64,000 nt of DNA from Acetobacter estunensis (GTDB lineage Bacteria; Pseudomonadota; Alphaproteobacteria; Acetobacterales; Acetobacteraceae): the NCBI RefSeq assembly GCF_011516945.1, contig NZ_WOTH01000006.1, positions 1 to 64,000 of the forward strand, written 5' to 3'. Under the pieces are notes generated by a model. It searched no databases. It worked only from the letters and a program-made list of their open reading frames with translations, and was not told the DNA's origin. Positions 27,011-36,377 of the stretch are shown one piece after another (within the stretch, counting starts at the first letter, position 1; each line of letters opens with the position of its first letter). Made by a program: the position numbers and the translations under genes.

Positions 27011-27999
27011 TACAGACCGTTGAACAGCGGCGTGGAGAGATAGCGCTCTGCAAATGACGGAGCGATGCTCACGATTGTCTTGCCGGCATTTTCGGGGCGT
27101 TTCGCTAACTGCGTGGCGGCATGCAGTGCAGCGCCCGAGGAAATGCCGATAGGGATGCCATCCATGCGGGCACAGCGGCGCGCGGCGGCAATGGCTTCAC
27201 GTTCCGAAACGGCGATCACGCCGTCCAGCGCCTGCACGTCCAGCGTGGCGGGGCAGAACCCCGGCCCAATGCCCTGAATGCCGTGCGGTCCCGGCTCGTC
27301 GCCGTTGAGAACGGCGCTTTCGACCGGCTCGACCCCAAAGACTTCCACTCCTTTCTTCCGGCGTTTGAGCGCATGCGCCACACCCGACGCCGTGCCGCCA
27401 GTCCCGACCCCGGCGACGACGATGTCCACGCTGCCTGCCGTGTCCTGCCAGATTTCCTCGGCCGTGGTTTCCTCATGCACCAGAGGATTGGCCGGATTGT
27501 CGAACTGGCCCGGCATCCATGCGTCGGGCGTGGTGTCCAGAATCTCGCGCGCCCGGGCAATGGCGCCAGCCATACCGAGCCGCGAAGGAGTGAGTTCCAC
27601 CTGTGCGTCCATCAGGCGCAGCATTTTGCGCCGTTCGATGGAAGCGCCTTCGGGCATCGTCACGATCAGGCGGTATCCCCGGGAGGCCGCCACAAAGGCG
27701 AGGGAGATACCTGTGTTGCCGGAGGTTGGCTCCACCAGAACGCTGCGTCCCGGCGTGATGATGCCTTCGCGTTCAGCCGCCAGAACCATGGCGGCACCGA
27801 TACGATCCTTCACCGAGCCGAGCGGATTGAAAAACTCCAGCTTGAGCAGAACGCGGGCCGTAAGACCATCTTCCGCCGTCATGCGGGGAAGGGCGACAAG
27901 GGGTGTTCCTCCCACCACATCGACGATGGAGTCGAATACGCGTCCGCGTGGAGGGGCGAGAGAGAACGTCATGTCGGGGGAAAGGTCATGTGCGGCCAT
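27010..27999 (-). CDS. cysK: Cysteine synthase A CysK
   Basis: A 329-aa PLP enzyme making cysteine from O-acetylserine and sulfide. The PLP Lys is K64 in NPLGSVKDRIG; EPTSGNTGISLA binds the substrate carboxylate, GVGTGGTASG is the phosphate loop, and GISSGAAL closes the site. The ATG at 27999 has GGAAGG upstream and is preferred over the ORF start at 28071. The gene is divergent from an Rrf2 regulator with a dyad-symmetric site between them, suggesting sulfur-responsive control. Confidence 0.94.
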   Translation of the reverse strand: MAAHDLSPDMTFSLAPPRGRVFDSIVDVVGGTPLVALPRMTAEDGLTARVLLKLEFFNPLGSVKDRIGAAMVLAAEREGIITPGRSVLVEPTSGNTGISLAFVAASRGYRLIVTMPEGASIERRKMLRLMDAQVELTPSRLGMAGAIARAREILDTTPDAWMPGQFDNPANPLVHEETTAEEIWQDTAGSVDIVVAGVGTGGTASGVAHALKRRKKGVEVFGVEPVESAVLNGDEPGPHGIQGIGPGFCPATLDVQALDGVIAVSEREAIAAARRCARMDGIPIGISSGAALHAATQLAKRPENAGKTIVSIAPSFAERYLSTPLFNGL

Positions 28000-28127
28000 G
28001 CGGGAGCCTTCCTGTTTCTGGGTGGAAAAGGAAAATGGGGATTTCCCCCTCAAAGACAGGGACGATAGCACGGCGGATTGACGTGGATAATGTCTGGGAG
28101 GGGATTTTTCACTTTCTTGGCTGGCAT

Positions 28128-28141
28128 ATGTCGCAAGACAT
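28128..28141. promoter_or_regulatory. Dyad in the cysK/rrf2 intergenic region (candidate Rrf2 operator)
   Basis: ATGTC-GCAA-GACAT is a perfect 5-bp inverted repeat, 48 bases before the Rrf2 gene and 129 bases before cysK. It is the most obvious dyad in the 189-base divergent region. Binding by the Rrf2 protein is an inference from position. Confidence 0.4.
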
Positions 28142-28188
28142 CATTTTGTCGGGTATCATCGTGAAAAAGACCGAGGGGGAGAGGCGGC

Positions 28189-28638
28189 ATGCTGCTGCGA
28201 CGTGATCGCGCGATGACCGGGATATTGATCATGCTGGATGTGGCATTTCATGCCGGTCGAAGCGGGACCGTGAATGCGGCAGATATCGCCACCCGGGCCG
28301 GGCTTGCGCGTCGTGGGATCGAGCCGCTGCTTCAAACTCTTTCGCGGTCCACCTTGCTGGAAAGTGTGCGCGGACCACGTGGCGGCTATCGGCTGGGCAG
28401 GCCCCGTCGGGACATCAGTCTTGCGGATATCGTTTCCACGATCATTGCTCCCGACAGTGAGGGGGAGGAAGGATCGACCGGTGATCTGTTCACCAAGGTT
28501 CTGGATCCTTTCTGGCGTGAGGAAGATCAGAAGATCGTGGAGCGCTTCAAAGATCTGACGCTGGATGATCTGGTGCGCAAGGCGGAAGCCGCAGGGCTGC
28601 GCCGCCCGATGGCCGAACCGATTATGTTTTCGATCTAA
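28189..28638 (+). CDS. Rrf2-family transcriptional regulator without cysteines
   Basis: A 149-aa Rrf2 protein: winged-helix DNA-binding domain (AADIATRAGLARRGIEPLLQ, then the wing RGPRGGYRLGRPRRDI) and a C-terminal dimer helix. It contains no cysteine, so it cannot hold the [Fe-S] cluster of IscR, NsrR or RirA. The closest functional analogue is CymR of Firmicutes, a cluster-free Rrf2 repressor that senses cysteine status through CysK. Divergent position next to cysK supports a similar role here, as inference. Confidence 0.88.
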   Translation: MLLRRDRAMTGILIMLDVAFHAGRSGTVNAADIATRAGLARRGIEPLLQTLSRSTLLESVRGPRGGYRLGRPRRDISLADIVSTIIAPDSEGEEGSTGDLFTKVLDPFWREEDQKIVERFKDLTLDDLVRKAEAAGLRRPMAEPIMFSI

Positions 28639-28645
28639 GAATACA

Positions 28646-28674
28646 AAACGGGAGGGCCTTAGGCCCTCCCGTTT
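28646..28674. terminator. Bidirectional terminator between rrf2 and lipoprotein genes
   Basis: AAACGGGAGGGCCT and AGGCCCTCCCGTTT are exact complements separated by one base; A-runs and T-runs flank both sides. It serves the convergent Rrf2 and lipoprotein genes. Confidence 0.88.
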
Positions 28675-28706
28675 GTCGTGACCATAAAATGTCCCGTCGC
28701 TGCGCT

Positions 28707-29255
28707 TTAGCGGCGACGGCGAGCGGCGCTCGTGACCCGGCGACGGGTGGTGGTCTTCGCCTTGGTTTCGACCTTCTTGGTCTCCGGCGCTGTGACGGCC
28801 GGCTTGGGAACGGCGACACCTGTGGCGTCCACCGTAGCGTTCACGACGAGGGTATCACGCTTCTGACCGGGGCCACGGATCAGGATGGTCGTGAAGGTGT
28901 CGTTGCCCGCATAGCCGAGTGTCGGCGTATAGGCGATCTGTGTGTGTCCATCGAGGGTGTACAGAAAAGCCTTGCCATGTTCCGGCTCGGGCGACACGCC
29001 GAAGGAAGCGTAAGCTCCTCCATCGGGCGGTGTGACCGAGAGCACGCAGCGTCCATCGTCACTGCGGACGGTCATGGTGCTGACCAGCGCACCATTCGGT
29101 CCCGCGACCGGAGGCGTGGTCTGACAAACGGCCGAATTGCGGACGTTGCGGTAAGGATCGGGCGTGCCGTGAACACCGACCGGAGCGGGACCATGAGTAC
29201 ATCCGGCCAGAAAGCCGGCGGCCATGACGGGCATGGCCAGAATTCGCAATCGCAC
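28707..29255 (-). CDS. Lipoprotein with an Ig/cadherin-like domain
   Basis: A 182-aa protein starting at GTG 29255 with GGAG upstream. The signal peptide ends in the lipobox LAGC (AAGFLAGCTHG), so the mature protein is lipid-anchored. The central region YTPTLGYAGNDTFTT resembles the bacterial Ig-like/cadherin-like fold (Y.P..GY.G.D.F motif). The C-terminal tail is Lys/Arg/Thr rich (TTTRRRVTSAARRRR) and may contact cell wall or LPS. Function unknown. Confidence 0.7.
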   Translation of the reverse strand: MRLRILAMPVMAAGFLAGCTHGPAPVGVHGTPDPYRNVRNSAVCQTTPPVAGPNGALVSTMTVRSDDGRCVLSVTPPDGGAYASFGVSPEPEHGKAFLYTLDGHTQIAYTPTLGYAGNDTFTTILIRGPGQKRDTLVVNATVDATGVAVPKPAVTAPETKKVETKAKTTTRRRVTSAARRRR

Positions 29256-29602
29256 GTCGGAGACTCCGCCTTGGTTGCCGAATATCGTTTCCTGCACGCT
29301 GTCTGGCGGCGACTCCGCCATCCAACGCTATCGCGACACGCTCTAGAGCATCCGCGCAGTGGTTGAAAGCCACCGTCCACACATGCAAGAGGCGCGTATT
29401 TCCGTGAGCACGCGGAAAGCAGGCACGAAAACGGCTTTCGGGCTGCATGACTGGCATGCTGGCCCCTTGTGTGTGGCCATTTCTCCGATAAAACAGCCAT
29501 CTGACAGAATTACCTGATATCACACTTTCACAAAGACACTCGCCACCGGCGCGCCACGTGTGCATATCTCGGCCGCGCTCATTCTCTGGAGAGACTTCGA
29601 TC
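29256..29602. other. 347-base divergent intergenic region
   Basis: This stretch separates two divergent secreted-protein genes. It contains an inverted repeat TTTCCG-N8-CGGAAA (29399-29418). I see no convincing -35/-10 pair, no tRNA and no conserved ORF. Confidence 0.5.
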
Positions 29603-30133
29603 ATGGCCTCTGCCTTTCTTCGTCTTGCCGTTGCCGGAACGGTTTTTCTTGGCCTTTCGTTCGGTTCCGTAGCCTCGGCCGCCAGTTGCGGCCGCTCCCC
29701 GGCGCGCGAAGCCTTCGATGTGCAGGGACTCAAGAGCGAACTGATGGTGACGGCGCTCTCATGCAAGGTGCAGGACCGTTACAACGCTTTCGTGGGCAAG
29801 TTCCGCAGTGCGCTTCTGGCGGGAGAGTCCGAACTGAACAGCTATTTCCGCAAGACGTATGGAAAAAGCGCCCAGCGTGAGCATGACGATTACATCACCC
29901 AACTGGCCAATGTTCAGTCCGAGCGGGGATTGCAGTCGGGCACGATCTTCTGTGAGCAGCGTCTGGGCATGTTCGATGAAGTCGCGGCGCTCGATAATGC
30001 GCACGATCTGTCCAACTACGCGCAGGCCAAGGACATCATGCAGCCAGCGGTTTATGAGACCTGTGCGGCTCCCGCCGTCGAGAAAAGCACGCGGACACGT
30101 CGCACAACCCGCCGCGCGGTGCGCAAGATCTGA
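29603..30133 (+). CDS. Secreted alpha-helical protein of unknown function
   Basis: A 176-aa protein with a clear signal peptide (FLRLAVAGTVFLGLSFGSVASA|AS). The mature part has four cysteines (SCGRS, LSCKV, IFCEQ, ETCAA), likely two disulfides, and a long helical middle (AFVGKFRSALLAGESELNSY). The tail is basic (TRTRRTTRRAVRKI). GGAGAG lies about 10 bases before the ATG. No domain recognised. Confidence 0.7.
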   Translation: MASAFLRLAVAGTVFLGLSFGSVASAASCGRSPAREAFDVQGLKSELMVTALSCKVQDRYNAFVGKFRSALLAGESELNSYFRKTYGKSAQREHDDYITQLANVQSERGLQSGTIFCEQRLGMFDEVAALDNAHDLSNYAQAKDIMQPAVYETCAAPAVEKSTRTRRTTRRAVRKI

Positions 30134-30211
30134 TCGGGATTTCGTCGCTCCGGTCACGATCTGTGTGCGGGCGTTCTTGACGAATCAGACGTGAAGAGGG
30201 ACAGACCCGGC

Positions 30212-32236
30212 ATGAGCGATCTCTTCTCGAGTGCCGGTTCTTTCTCGCCCAAGAAGACCGAGCCGTCCGCTTCTCCTTCCCAGCCGCTGGCTTCGCCCGG
30301 TGGGAATTATGATGCCAGCGCCATTGAGGTGCTGGAAGGGCTGGAGCCTGTACGGCGCCGTCCGGGCATGTATATCGGTGGCACCGATGAAACGTCCCTA
30401 CATCATCTTGTCGCCGAAGTTCTGGACAATTCGATGGATGAGGCCGTCGCAGGCCATGCGACGACCATCGACGTCACGCTTGAGCGCGATAACTGGCTGA
30501 CCATTCGTGATAATGGACGCGGGATTCCCGTCGATGCGCACCCGCGTTTTCCCGATCGTTCGGCGCTAGAGGTCATTCTCACGACGCTTCATGCGGGCGG
30601 CAAGTTCTCCGGAAAGTCCTACGCCACATCGGGTGGTCTGCATGGCGTGGGGTCATCCGTGGTCAACGCATTGACCTCCGGCTTTGAGGTGGAGGTGGCG
30701 CGAGACCGGGTCTTGTGGCGTCAGACCTATGCACGCGGAATCCCGCAGACACCGTTGGAAAAGGTAGGAGCCGCACCCAATCGGCGAGGCACCCAGATTC
30801 GTTTTCGGCCGGACCCCGAGATCTTCGGTTCCCACGCTTTTCAACCGGCTCGCCTGTACCGTCTGTGTCGCTCCAAGGCGTTCCTGTTTCGTGGGGTGAC
30901 GATCCGTTGGGCCTGCGATCCTGCGCTGATCAAGGCGGGAGACACGACGCCCGTCGAGGCTGTCCTTCATTTTCCGGGCGGTCTGGCGGACAGTCTCTCG
31001 GACGAGCTTGGTCCCAATGCGCCGCTTCTGGCACCGCTATGGGCCGGTGAGGCGGCGTTGCCGGATGACGGCGGTCGGGTGGAATGGGCTATTGCCTTCC
31101 TCGAATCCGGGACGTCCAGTTTCCTCTCATTCTGCAACACCATTCCCACGCCGCAGGGAGGAACGCACGAGGCAGGGTGCCGCACGGCTCTCGTAAAGGG
31201 TTTCCGTGTGTGGGGTGAGCAGCGCTCCAACAAGCGGGCGAGCATCGTCACGGCAGAGGACATTCTTGGCGTTGTCGCAGCACAGCTTTCCGTATTCATT
31301 CGTGACCCGCAGTTTCAGGGGCAGACCAAGGAAAAGCTGACCAGCGCGGGAGCGTCAAAACTGGTCGAGACCGCGTTGCGGGATCGTTTCGATCACTGGC
31401 TCTCGGCCAACCCGACGCAGGCTGATTCTCTACTGGCCTTCGTGGTCGAGCGAGCAGAAGACCGTCTGCGTCGTCGTGAGCAGAAAGAGACACCGCGCAA
31501 GAGCGCGACCCGGCGCCTGCGTTTGCCGGGCAAGCTGACGGATTGCACGCGCGAGAGGGCAGAGGAAACCGAGATATTTCTGGTGGAGGGCGATTCCGCT
31601 GGCGGCTCTGCCAAGCAGGCACGCAACCGCGAGACACAGGCGGTGCTGCCGCTGCGGGGCAAGATTCTGAACGTGGCCAGCGCGTCGGCAGAAAAGCTGC
31701 GGGGCAATCAGGAACTGAGCGATCTGGTCGAGGCTCTGGGGTGCGGAGTGGGAGATCGCTTCGAACTCACCAAGCTGCGCTACGGTCGCGTCATCATCAT
31801 GACGGACGCCGATGTGGACGGTGCCCATATCGCGTCGTTGCTCATGACCTTTTTCTATCGTGAACTGCCTGAGTTGATCCGGGCCGGACGGCTCTACCTC
31901 GCGCAACCACCGCTCTATCGTCTCACGCAGGGAGCGAAGACGATCTATGCGATGGATGATGCCGATCGTGAGCGAAAGATACGCTCAGGATTCAAGGCCA
32001 ACGCCAAGGTTGAGGTTTCGCGCTTCAAGGGGCTGGGTGAAATGCCGCCCAAGGATCTGAAGGAAACGACCATGGACCCGTCACGACGCACGCTTTTGCG
32101 TGTCGTGGCGCGGCCTGAAGACCGGATGGAAACGCGCGAGCGCGTGGAGAGTCTGATGGGGCGTAAACCCGAACTGCGGTTCGCGTTCATTCAGGAGCGC
32201 GCCCAGTCTCAGTCTGTGGACACGCTGGATATCTGA
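30212..32236 (+). CDS. parE: DNA topoisomerase IV subunit B ParE
   Basis: A 674-aa GHKL ATPase subunit. The ATP site shows [19 protein letters not shown] and [15 protein letters not shown]; the Toprim domain has [24 protein letters not shown] and [11 protein letters not shown]. The length and the SPKK..-rich N-terminal extension fit ParE better than GyrB. It pairs with ParC (not in this window) to decatenate chromosomes. The ATG at 30212 gives the standard start; AGAGGGA is about 10 bases upstream. It ends 5 bases from the convergent TPR gene. Confidence 0.93.
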   Translation: MSDLFSSAGSFSPKKTEPSASPSQPLASPGGNYDASAIEVLEGLEPVRRRPGMYIGGTDETSLHHLVAEVLDNSMDEAVAGHATTIDVTLERDNWLTIRDNGRGIPVDAHPRFPDRSALEVILTTLHAGGKFSGKSYATSGGLHGVGSSVVNALTSGFEVEVARDRVLWRQTYARGIPQTPLEKVGAAPNRRGTQIRFRPDPEIFGSHAFQPARLYRLCRSKAFLFRGVTIRWACDPALIKAGDTTPVEAVLHFPGGLADSLSDELGPNAPLLAPLWAGEAALPDDGGRVEWAIAFLESGTSSFLSFCNTIPTPQGGTHEAGCRTALVKGFRVWGEQRSNKRASIVTAEDILGVVAAQLSVFIRDPQFQGQTKEKLTSAGASKLVETALRDRFDHWLSANPTQADSLLAFVVERAEDRLRRREQKETPRKSATRRLRLPGKLTDCTRERAEETEIFLVEGDSAGGSAKQARNRETQAVLPLRGKILNVASASAEKLRGNQELSDLVEALGCGVGDRFELTKLRYGRVIIMTDADVDGAHIASLLMTFFYRELPELIRAGRLYLAQPPLYRLTQGAKTIYAMDDADRERKIRSGFKANAKVEVSRFKGLGEMPPKDLKETTMDPSRRTLLRVVARPEDRMETRERVESLMGRKPELRFAFIQERAQSQSVDTLDI

Positions 32237-32241
32237 CTTAG

Positions 32242-33660
32242 TCAGCTTGGGGGTGTGTGGTTTTGCGCGAATAGCTGCAAATCATGCGTCATACGTGCCA
32301 ACGGTCCCGACCAGTCCAGCGGTCGATCCTGCTGATAGATTTTTACCGTGTCGTACCAAGGTGAGTCGGTTCGTCCGGAGAGCCAGCGCCAGCACTGGTC
32401 GTAGCGCGACAGGAGCCAGACGGGTTTACCGAGTCCCGCCGCCACATGGGCAGTGGAGGTGTCCACGGCGATCACGAGATCGAGGTTCGCGATCAGGGCC
32501 GCCGTGTCTTCAAAATCATGCAGATCGGCTGTGTGGTCGATAAGCCGCATGCCGATGGGTGGTGTTTTGGCCTGAAATGCCTGCTCACCGATCTGCAGGC
32601 TGTAAAACACGGCTTCCGGGGCGCTTCGGACCAGAGGCGCGAGCGTGGCGAGTGTGGTGGAGCGCCTGCGGTCTGCGATTTCTGCTTCACGAATTTCCCT
32701 GTGCGGCGCGCCGGCCCACACGAGACCGATGCGCAGGGGGCGTTGACCGGGCGTGTCCTGTGTCAGCCGCTCTGCCCAGAAACGCACCTTCTCTGGATCG
32801 GGATGAAGAAAACCCTGCGGCGAAGGCAATGTGTCCAATGTGATTCCCAGAGCGCGAGGGAGAGACAGGATCGGGCATTGCAGATCGTGCGGAGGAATTG
32901 GGTCATTTTCCGTCACGAATGTGAGAGCGGGAAAGGAATGTGACAGCAGGGTATGCAGTTCCGGGCGCATGCGCACGATCACATGGCCACCGCGTTCGGC
33001 CACCAGAGGAAGGAACCGGGCAAACTGGAGCATGTCTCCAAAGCCGCCCTCGGTGTGAATGAGAAGCGTCTTGTCGGGAAAAGCTTCCCCATTCCACAAC
33101 GGCCCCTCGATCCCGTGCCACTTTGTGGTCCGGGTTTTCCAGCGCCATTCGTATTCTTCGAACCCGTCTTTGTAATTTCCGCTGGCAAGCAGCGAGATAG
33201 CATGGTTCGTGTGGCTTTCGGCGTTCTCGGGCGCGAGACTGACGGCAGCGTTGTGAAACTTCAGGGCCAACTCATGTTGCCCACGACAATCCAGCGCGAC
33301 ACCGAGGTTGCTCAGGGCCAACGCCTGTCCCGGATTAAGGCGCAGACAGTTGGAATAGGCGGTGATCGCCTCGTCATGGCGTTGGAGTGACTGAAGCGCG
33401 TTGCCGAGATTGGACCACGCATCCGCCAGCTTCGGATCCAGCGTCACGGCACGGATCAGCTTTTGCAGGGCCGGTTCGAAGGCGCCGAGAGAGCAGAGGA
33501 GGCCACCGTAATTACTGAGTGTCCGCGCATCGTCGGGATTGGCTGAGAGACGTGCTTGATACTCCGCCTCGGCTTCGGGAAATCGCCCGGCAAGCTGAAG
33601 CGCTTCCCCGGTTTCAGGCGGATGTTCTGAGACGGAGGAATCGGCGGTCGTGCGTGTCAT
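32242..33660 (-). CDS. TPR protein with a glycosyltransferase-9-like C-terminal domain
   Basis: A 472-aa protein. Residues about 15-170 are tetratricopeptide repeats (ARTLSNYGGLLCSLGAFEPA, ADAWSNLGNALQSLQRHDEA, ALSNLGVALDCRGQHELA). Residues about 195-470 resemble heptosyltransferase/GT9 folds: LLIHTEGGFGDMLQFARFLP, IGLVWAGAPHRE and LDLVIAVDTSTAHVAAGLGK, then PVWLLSRYDQCWRWL. This architecture is common in acetic acid bacteria and is thought to modify a surface polymer; substrate unknown. The ATG at 33660 is chosen; upstream codons read non-conserved sequence. Confidence 0.82.
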   Translation of the reverse strand: MTRTTADSSVSEHPPETGEALQLAGRFPEAEAEYQARLSANPDDARTLSNYGGLLCSLGAFEPALQKLIRAVTLDPKLADAWSNLGNALQSLQRHDEAITAYSNCLRLNPGQALALSNLGVALDCRGQHELALKFHNAAVSLAPENAESHTNHAISLLASGNYKDGFEEYEWRWKTRTTKWHGIEGPLWNGEAFPDKTLLIHTEGGFGDMLQFARFLPLVAERGGHVIVRMRPELHTLLSHSFPALTFVTENDPIPPHDLQCPILSLPRALGITLDTLPSPQGFLHPDPEKVRFWAERLTQDTPGQRPLRIGLVWAGAPHREIREAEIADRRRSTTLATLAPLVRSAPEAVFYSLQIGEQAFQAKTPPIGMRLIDHTADLHDFEDTAALIANLDLVIAVDTSTAHVAAGLGKPVWLLSRYDQCWRWLSGRTDSPWYDTVKIYQQDRPLDWSGPLARMTHDLQLFAQNHTPPS

Positions 33661-33706
33661 GTTCTGAGGGTGGCACGACCGGTTTAAGAAGCGGTGAGCG
33701 TGGCGT

Positions 33707-34318
33707 TCAGGTGAACTGATCGCCCAGTGCGGGACGGTTGAGCATTGAGAGAAGTTCGCGTCGTGTGTCCGAGTTCTCGCGAAAAACGCCAAGCATCCGG
33801 CTTGTCACCATCGACACACCGGGGCGATGCACGCCGCGTGTGGTCATGCACTGGTGTCCGGCCTCGATGATGACGGCGGTGCCGTAAGGCTCCAGCACGG
33901 AATTGATCGTGTTGGCGATCTGGGCCGTCAGGCGCTCCTGAATCTGAAAGCGCCGGGAGTAGGCGTCCACCACGCGGGCCAGTTTGGAGATGCCCACCAC
34001 GCGGCGGCGCGGCAGATAGGCCACATGCGCGCGTCCGATGATGGGCACCATGTGGTGTTCGCAGTGGCTCTCGATGCGGATATCGCGCAGGAGAACGATC
34101 TCGTCGTAATCCTCCACTTCCGAGAAGGTGCGCGCGAGTAGCTCTTCGGGGTTGATCTGATAACCCTCGAAGAACTCATCATAGGAACGCACCACACGAG
34201 AGGGCGTGTCCAGAAGGCCCTCGCGTTGGGGATCCTCACCGGCCCAACTGAGGAGAACGCGAACGGCTTCCTCGGCCTCCTCACGGGAGGGGCGGGACGG
34301 CGGGACGGATGTGGTCAT
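33707..34318 (-). CDS. folE: GTP cyclohydrolase I FolE
   Basis: A 203-aa enzyme converting GTP to dihydroneopterin triphosphate, the entry to folate synthesis. Zinc ligands are in [13 protein letters not shown] and in [16 protein letters not shown]-like GRAHVAYLP and [13 protein letters not shown] are also family blocks. Length normal. Located between the TPR/GT gene and apaG, all on the minus strand. Confidence 0.95.
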   Translation of the reverse strand: MTTSVPPSRPSREEAEEAVRVLLSWAGEDPQREGLLDTPSRVVRSYDEFFEGYQINPEELLARTFSEVEDYDEIVLLRDIRIESHCEHHMVPIIGRAHVAYLPRRRVVGISKLARVVDAYSRRFQIQERLTAQIANTINSVLEPYGTAVIIEAGHQCMTTRGVHRPGVSMVTSRMLGVFRENSDTRRELLSMLNRPALGDQFT

Positions 34319-34359
34319 GAAAGCTCTCTGGCTGATCGGAACTGGAATCCGGGGCGCGC

Positions 34360-34836
34360 TCAGTGCACGAGACCGGCGTGATAAGGGCAGTCGAGGCTGA
34401 ACGGCGGAATGCGGATGTCGAAATGGCGTCCCGTCGTCGCGTCCTCCATGCGGTAGCTGCCGCGCATGATGCCGCTGGGTGTGTCGAGGGAGGCGCCGGA
34501 GGTGTATTCGAAGGCGTTCCCCGGTTCGATCAGGGGCTGCTCGCCCACCACACCTTCACCGCGGATGCGTTCGATCTGCCCTTGGGCGTCGATGATTTCC
34601 CACATGCGCTCAAGAAGCTGAACGGGATGGTCGCCCAGATTCTCGATGCGGATGCGGTAGCCCCAGCAATAGGACTGTTCGTCCGGCTGGGACTGGTCAT
34701 CCAGCCAGAACGGCCGGACGACGACATGGATGTTCTCCGTGGTGTCCTCATAGGCCGGCAGTGCCGCGATCGCTTCGTTCAGCGCCTCTTCAGGATCGGT
34801 GAAGAGTTTCGGCGGCATTGGTGGCCGTGAGGACAT
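34360..34836 (-). CDS. apaG: ApaG domain protein
   Basis: A 158-aa protein with an ApaG fold of the fibronectin-III-like type. Typical segments are [37 protein letters not shown] and [20 protein letters not shown]. It has about 30 extra residues at the N-terminus compared with the E. coli protein. ApaG is linked to cation homeostasis and Ap4A metabolism, but its biochemical role is uncertain. Confidence 0.92.
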   Translation of the reverse strand: MSSRPPMPPKLFTDPEEALNEAIAALPAYEDTTENIHVVVRPFWLDDQSQPDEQSYCWGYRIRIENLGDHPVQLLERMWEIIDAQGQIERIRGEGVVGEQPLIEPGNAFEYTSGASLDTPSGIMRGSYRMEDATTGRHFDIRIPPFSLDCPYHAGLVH

Positions 34837-34869
34837 GTCGGATCGTTTCCTTTTCCGTAAACGGATGTG

Positions 34870-36111
34870 TCAGTGTGCTGGCGCGAAACTGCGCGCCGTG
34901 AGAGCGGCCGCGCCACGCGCCAGATCGTCCACCAGATCGGCGGAATCTTCCAGTCCCACGGACAGCCGGATCGCACCATCGGAAATGCCCAGACGGGCGC
35001 GTTCCTCAGGGCCGATCTTCATATGAGTGGTGGTGGCAGGATGTGTGGCGAGTGAACGCGCGTCGCCAAGATTGTTGGAGATCAGGATCACGCGCAGCGC
35101 ATCAAGAAACGCGAACGCGCCCGCCTGGCCGCCCGCGACCTCAAACGCAACCAGCGAGCCGAAGCCGCTCATCTGCTTTTTGGCCAGTTCATGCTGGGGA
35201 TGATCTGCCCGGCCCGGATAGCGGACGCTGACGATACCGGGAGCCTGCGCCAGCCAGTCGGCCACGATGGCGGCGTTGCGGGTCATGGCGTCCACGCGCA
35301 GGTTCAGCGTTTCCAGCCCTTTGAGCATCACCCACGCATTGAAGGGGGAGAGCGCGTTGCCGGTGTTGCGTGTGAACGGCAGCACGGTCTCGTCAATCCA
35401 TTCCTTGCGGCCAAGGATGGCCCCGCCAAGCACGCGGCCCTGACCGTCGATGTGCTTGGTGCAGGAATACACCACCACATCCGCACCCAGTTCGAGGGGC
35501 TTCTGATAGACGGGAGACGCAAAGGCGTTGTCCACCACGACGATGGCGCCGGCCTTATGTGCAAGATCGCTGATGGCGCGCAGGTCGAGCACATCGAGCA
35601 TGGGGTTGGACGGGCTTTCCAGCAGCACTGCGGCTGTGGGCTTGCTCAGGGCTTCAGCCCATGCGTTCAGATCGCCACCGTCTACGAACACTGTCTCCAC
35701 ACCGTAGCGGGGGAGCAGGTTGGCGATGATCCAGTGGCATGAGCCGAACAGCGCGCGGGACGCGACGACACGGTCTCCCGCTTTTACCTGCGCGAGCAGG
35801 GCGGATGAGACGGCTCCCATGCCCGTGGCCGTGGCAACGCAGGCTTCCGCGCCCTCGATTTCGGCCAGACGACGCTGAAGGGCGTCCACCGTGGGGTTGC
35901 CGAAGCGGGAATATTGGTAATGCGTGGCTTCGCCGGTGAAGGTGGCGGCAGCCTGCTCGGCGCTGTCATAGGCAAAGCCGGAGGTGAGGAAAATGGCCTC
36001 ACTCGTCTCGCCGTAAGGCGTGCGCTCGACCCCGCCATGGATCAGGCGGGTGGCGGAACGCCATGAACGGGAGATGTCGGACGTATTGGACGGGACGGTC
36101 GTGTCAGTCAT
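34870..36111 (-). CDS. metZ: O-succinylhomoserine sulfhydrylase MetZ
   Basis: A 413-aa Cys/Met-metabolism PLP enzyme that makes homocysteine directly from O-succinyl- (or O-acetyl-) homoserine and sulfide. The PLP lysine lies in VVYSCTKHIDGQGRVLGG; YSRFGNPTVDALQRRLAEIE and ESPSNPMLDVLDL are strongly conserved. The ATG at 36111 gives the usual N-terminus. A SAM-II-type riboswitch-like element lies 122 bases upstream, which would lower expression when SAM is plentiful. Confidence 0.93.
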   Translation of the reverse strand: MTDTTVPSNTSDISRSWRSATRLIHGGVERTPYGETSEAIFLTSGFAYDSAEQAAATFTGEATHYQYSRFGNPTVDALQRRLAEIEGAEACVATATGMGAVSSALLAQVKAGDRVVASRALFGSCHWIIANLLPRYGVETVFVDGGDLNAWAEALSKPTAAVLLESPSNPMLDVLDLRAISDLAHKAGAIVVVDNAFASPVYQKPLELGADVVVYSCTKHIDGQGRVLGGAILGRKEWIDETVLPFTRNTGNALSPFNAWVMLKGLETLNLRVDAMTRNAAIVADWLAQAPGIVSVRYPGRADHPQHELAKKQMSGFGSLVAFEVAGGQAGAFAFLDALRVILISNNLGDARSLATHPATTTHMKIGPEERARLGISDGAIRLSVGLEDSADLVDDLARGAAALTARSFAPAH

Positions 36112-36232
36112 GGATGATCTCGGTTCCGTTCTGCCCGCAGGAAGCACGCGACCCGGATGTGACGGATCGAAGCGCGCCCCCGTGCGAGGGTAATCGACCG
36201 TGGAAACCTGGCGGATGTGCCGATCCGTGCCA

Positions 36233-36292
36233 GAGCCTCTTTAGCGCGTTTCTTTTAACCTCGCCGCAAGCCGGCCATACAAATCACGAGGT
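36233..36292 (-). promoter_or_regulatory. SAM-II type riboswitch (metZ leader)
   Basis: Read on the minus strand, CCTCG (36291-36287) and CGAGG form stem P1; between them lies TGATTTG then CCGGCTTGCGG, and after P1 comes an A-rich loop TTAAAAGAAA followed by GCGCTAAAGAGGC. The order CGTGATTTG ... CGGCTTGC ... CGAGGTTAAA ... CGCTAAA matches the conserved parts of alphaproteobacterial SAM-II (pseudoknot) riboswitches, which control metA/metX/metZ. It lies 122 bases before metZ. I have not computed the fold; the match is by eye. Confidence 0.8.
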
Positions 36293-36377
36293 CCGTCCCT
36301 TTCGGGCGGCGGAAAGGGCGTTATCGCGGAAGAGCGGGGGCGGCGTCAACTGCGCGACGGTCGGGGCGGGTGCGTGC

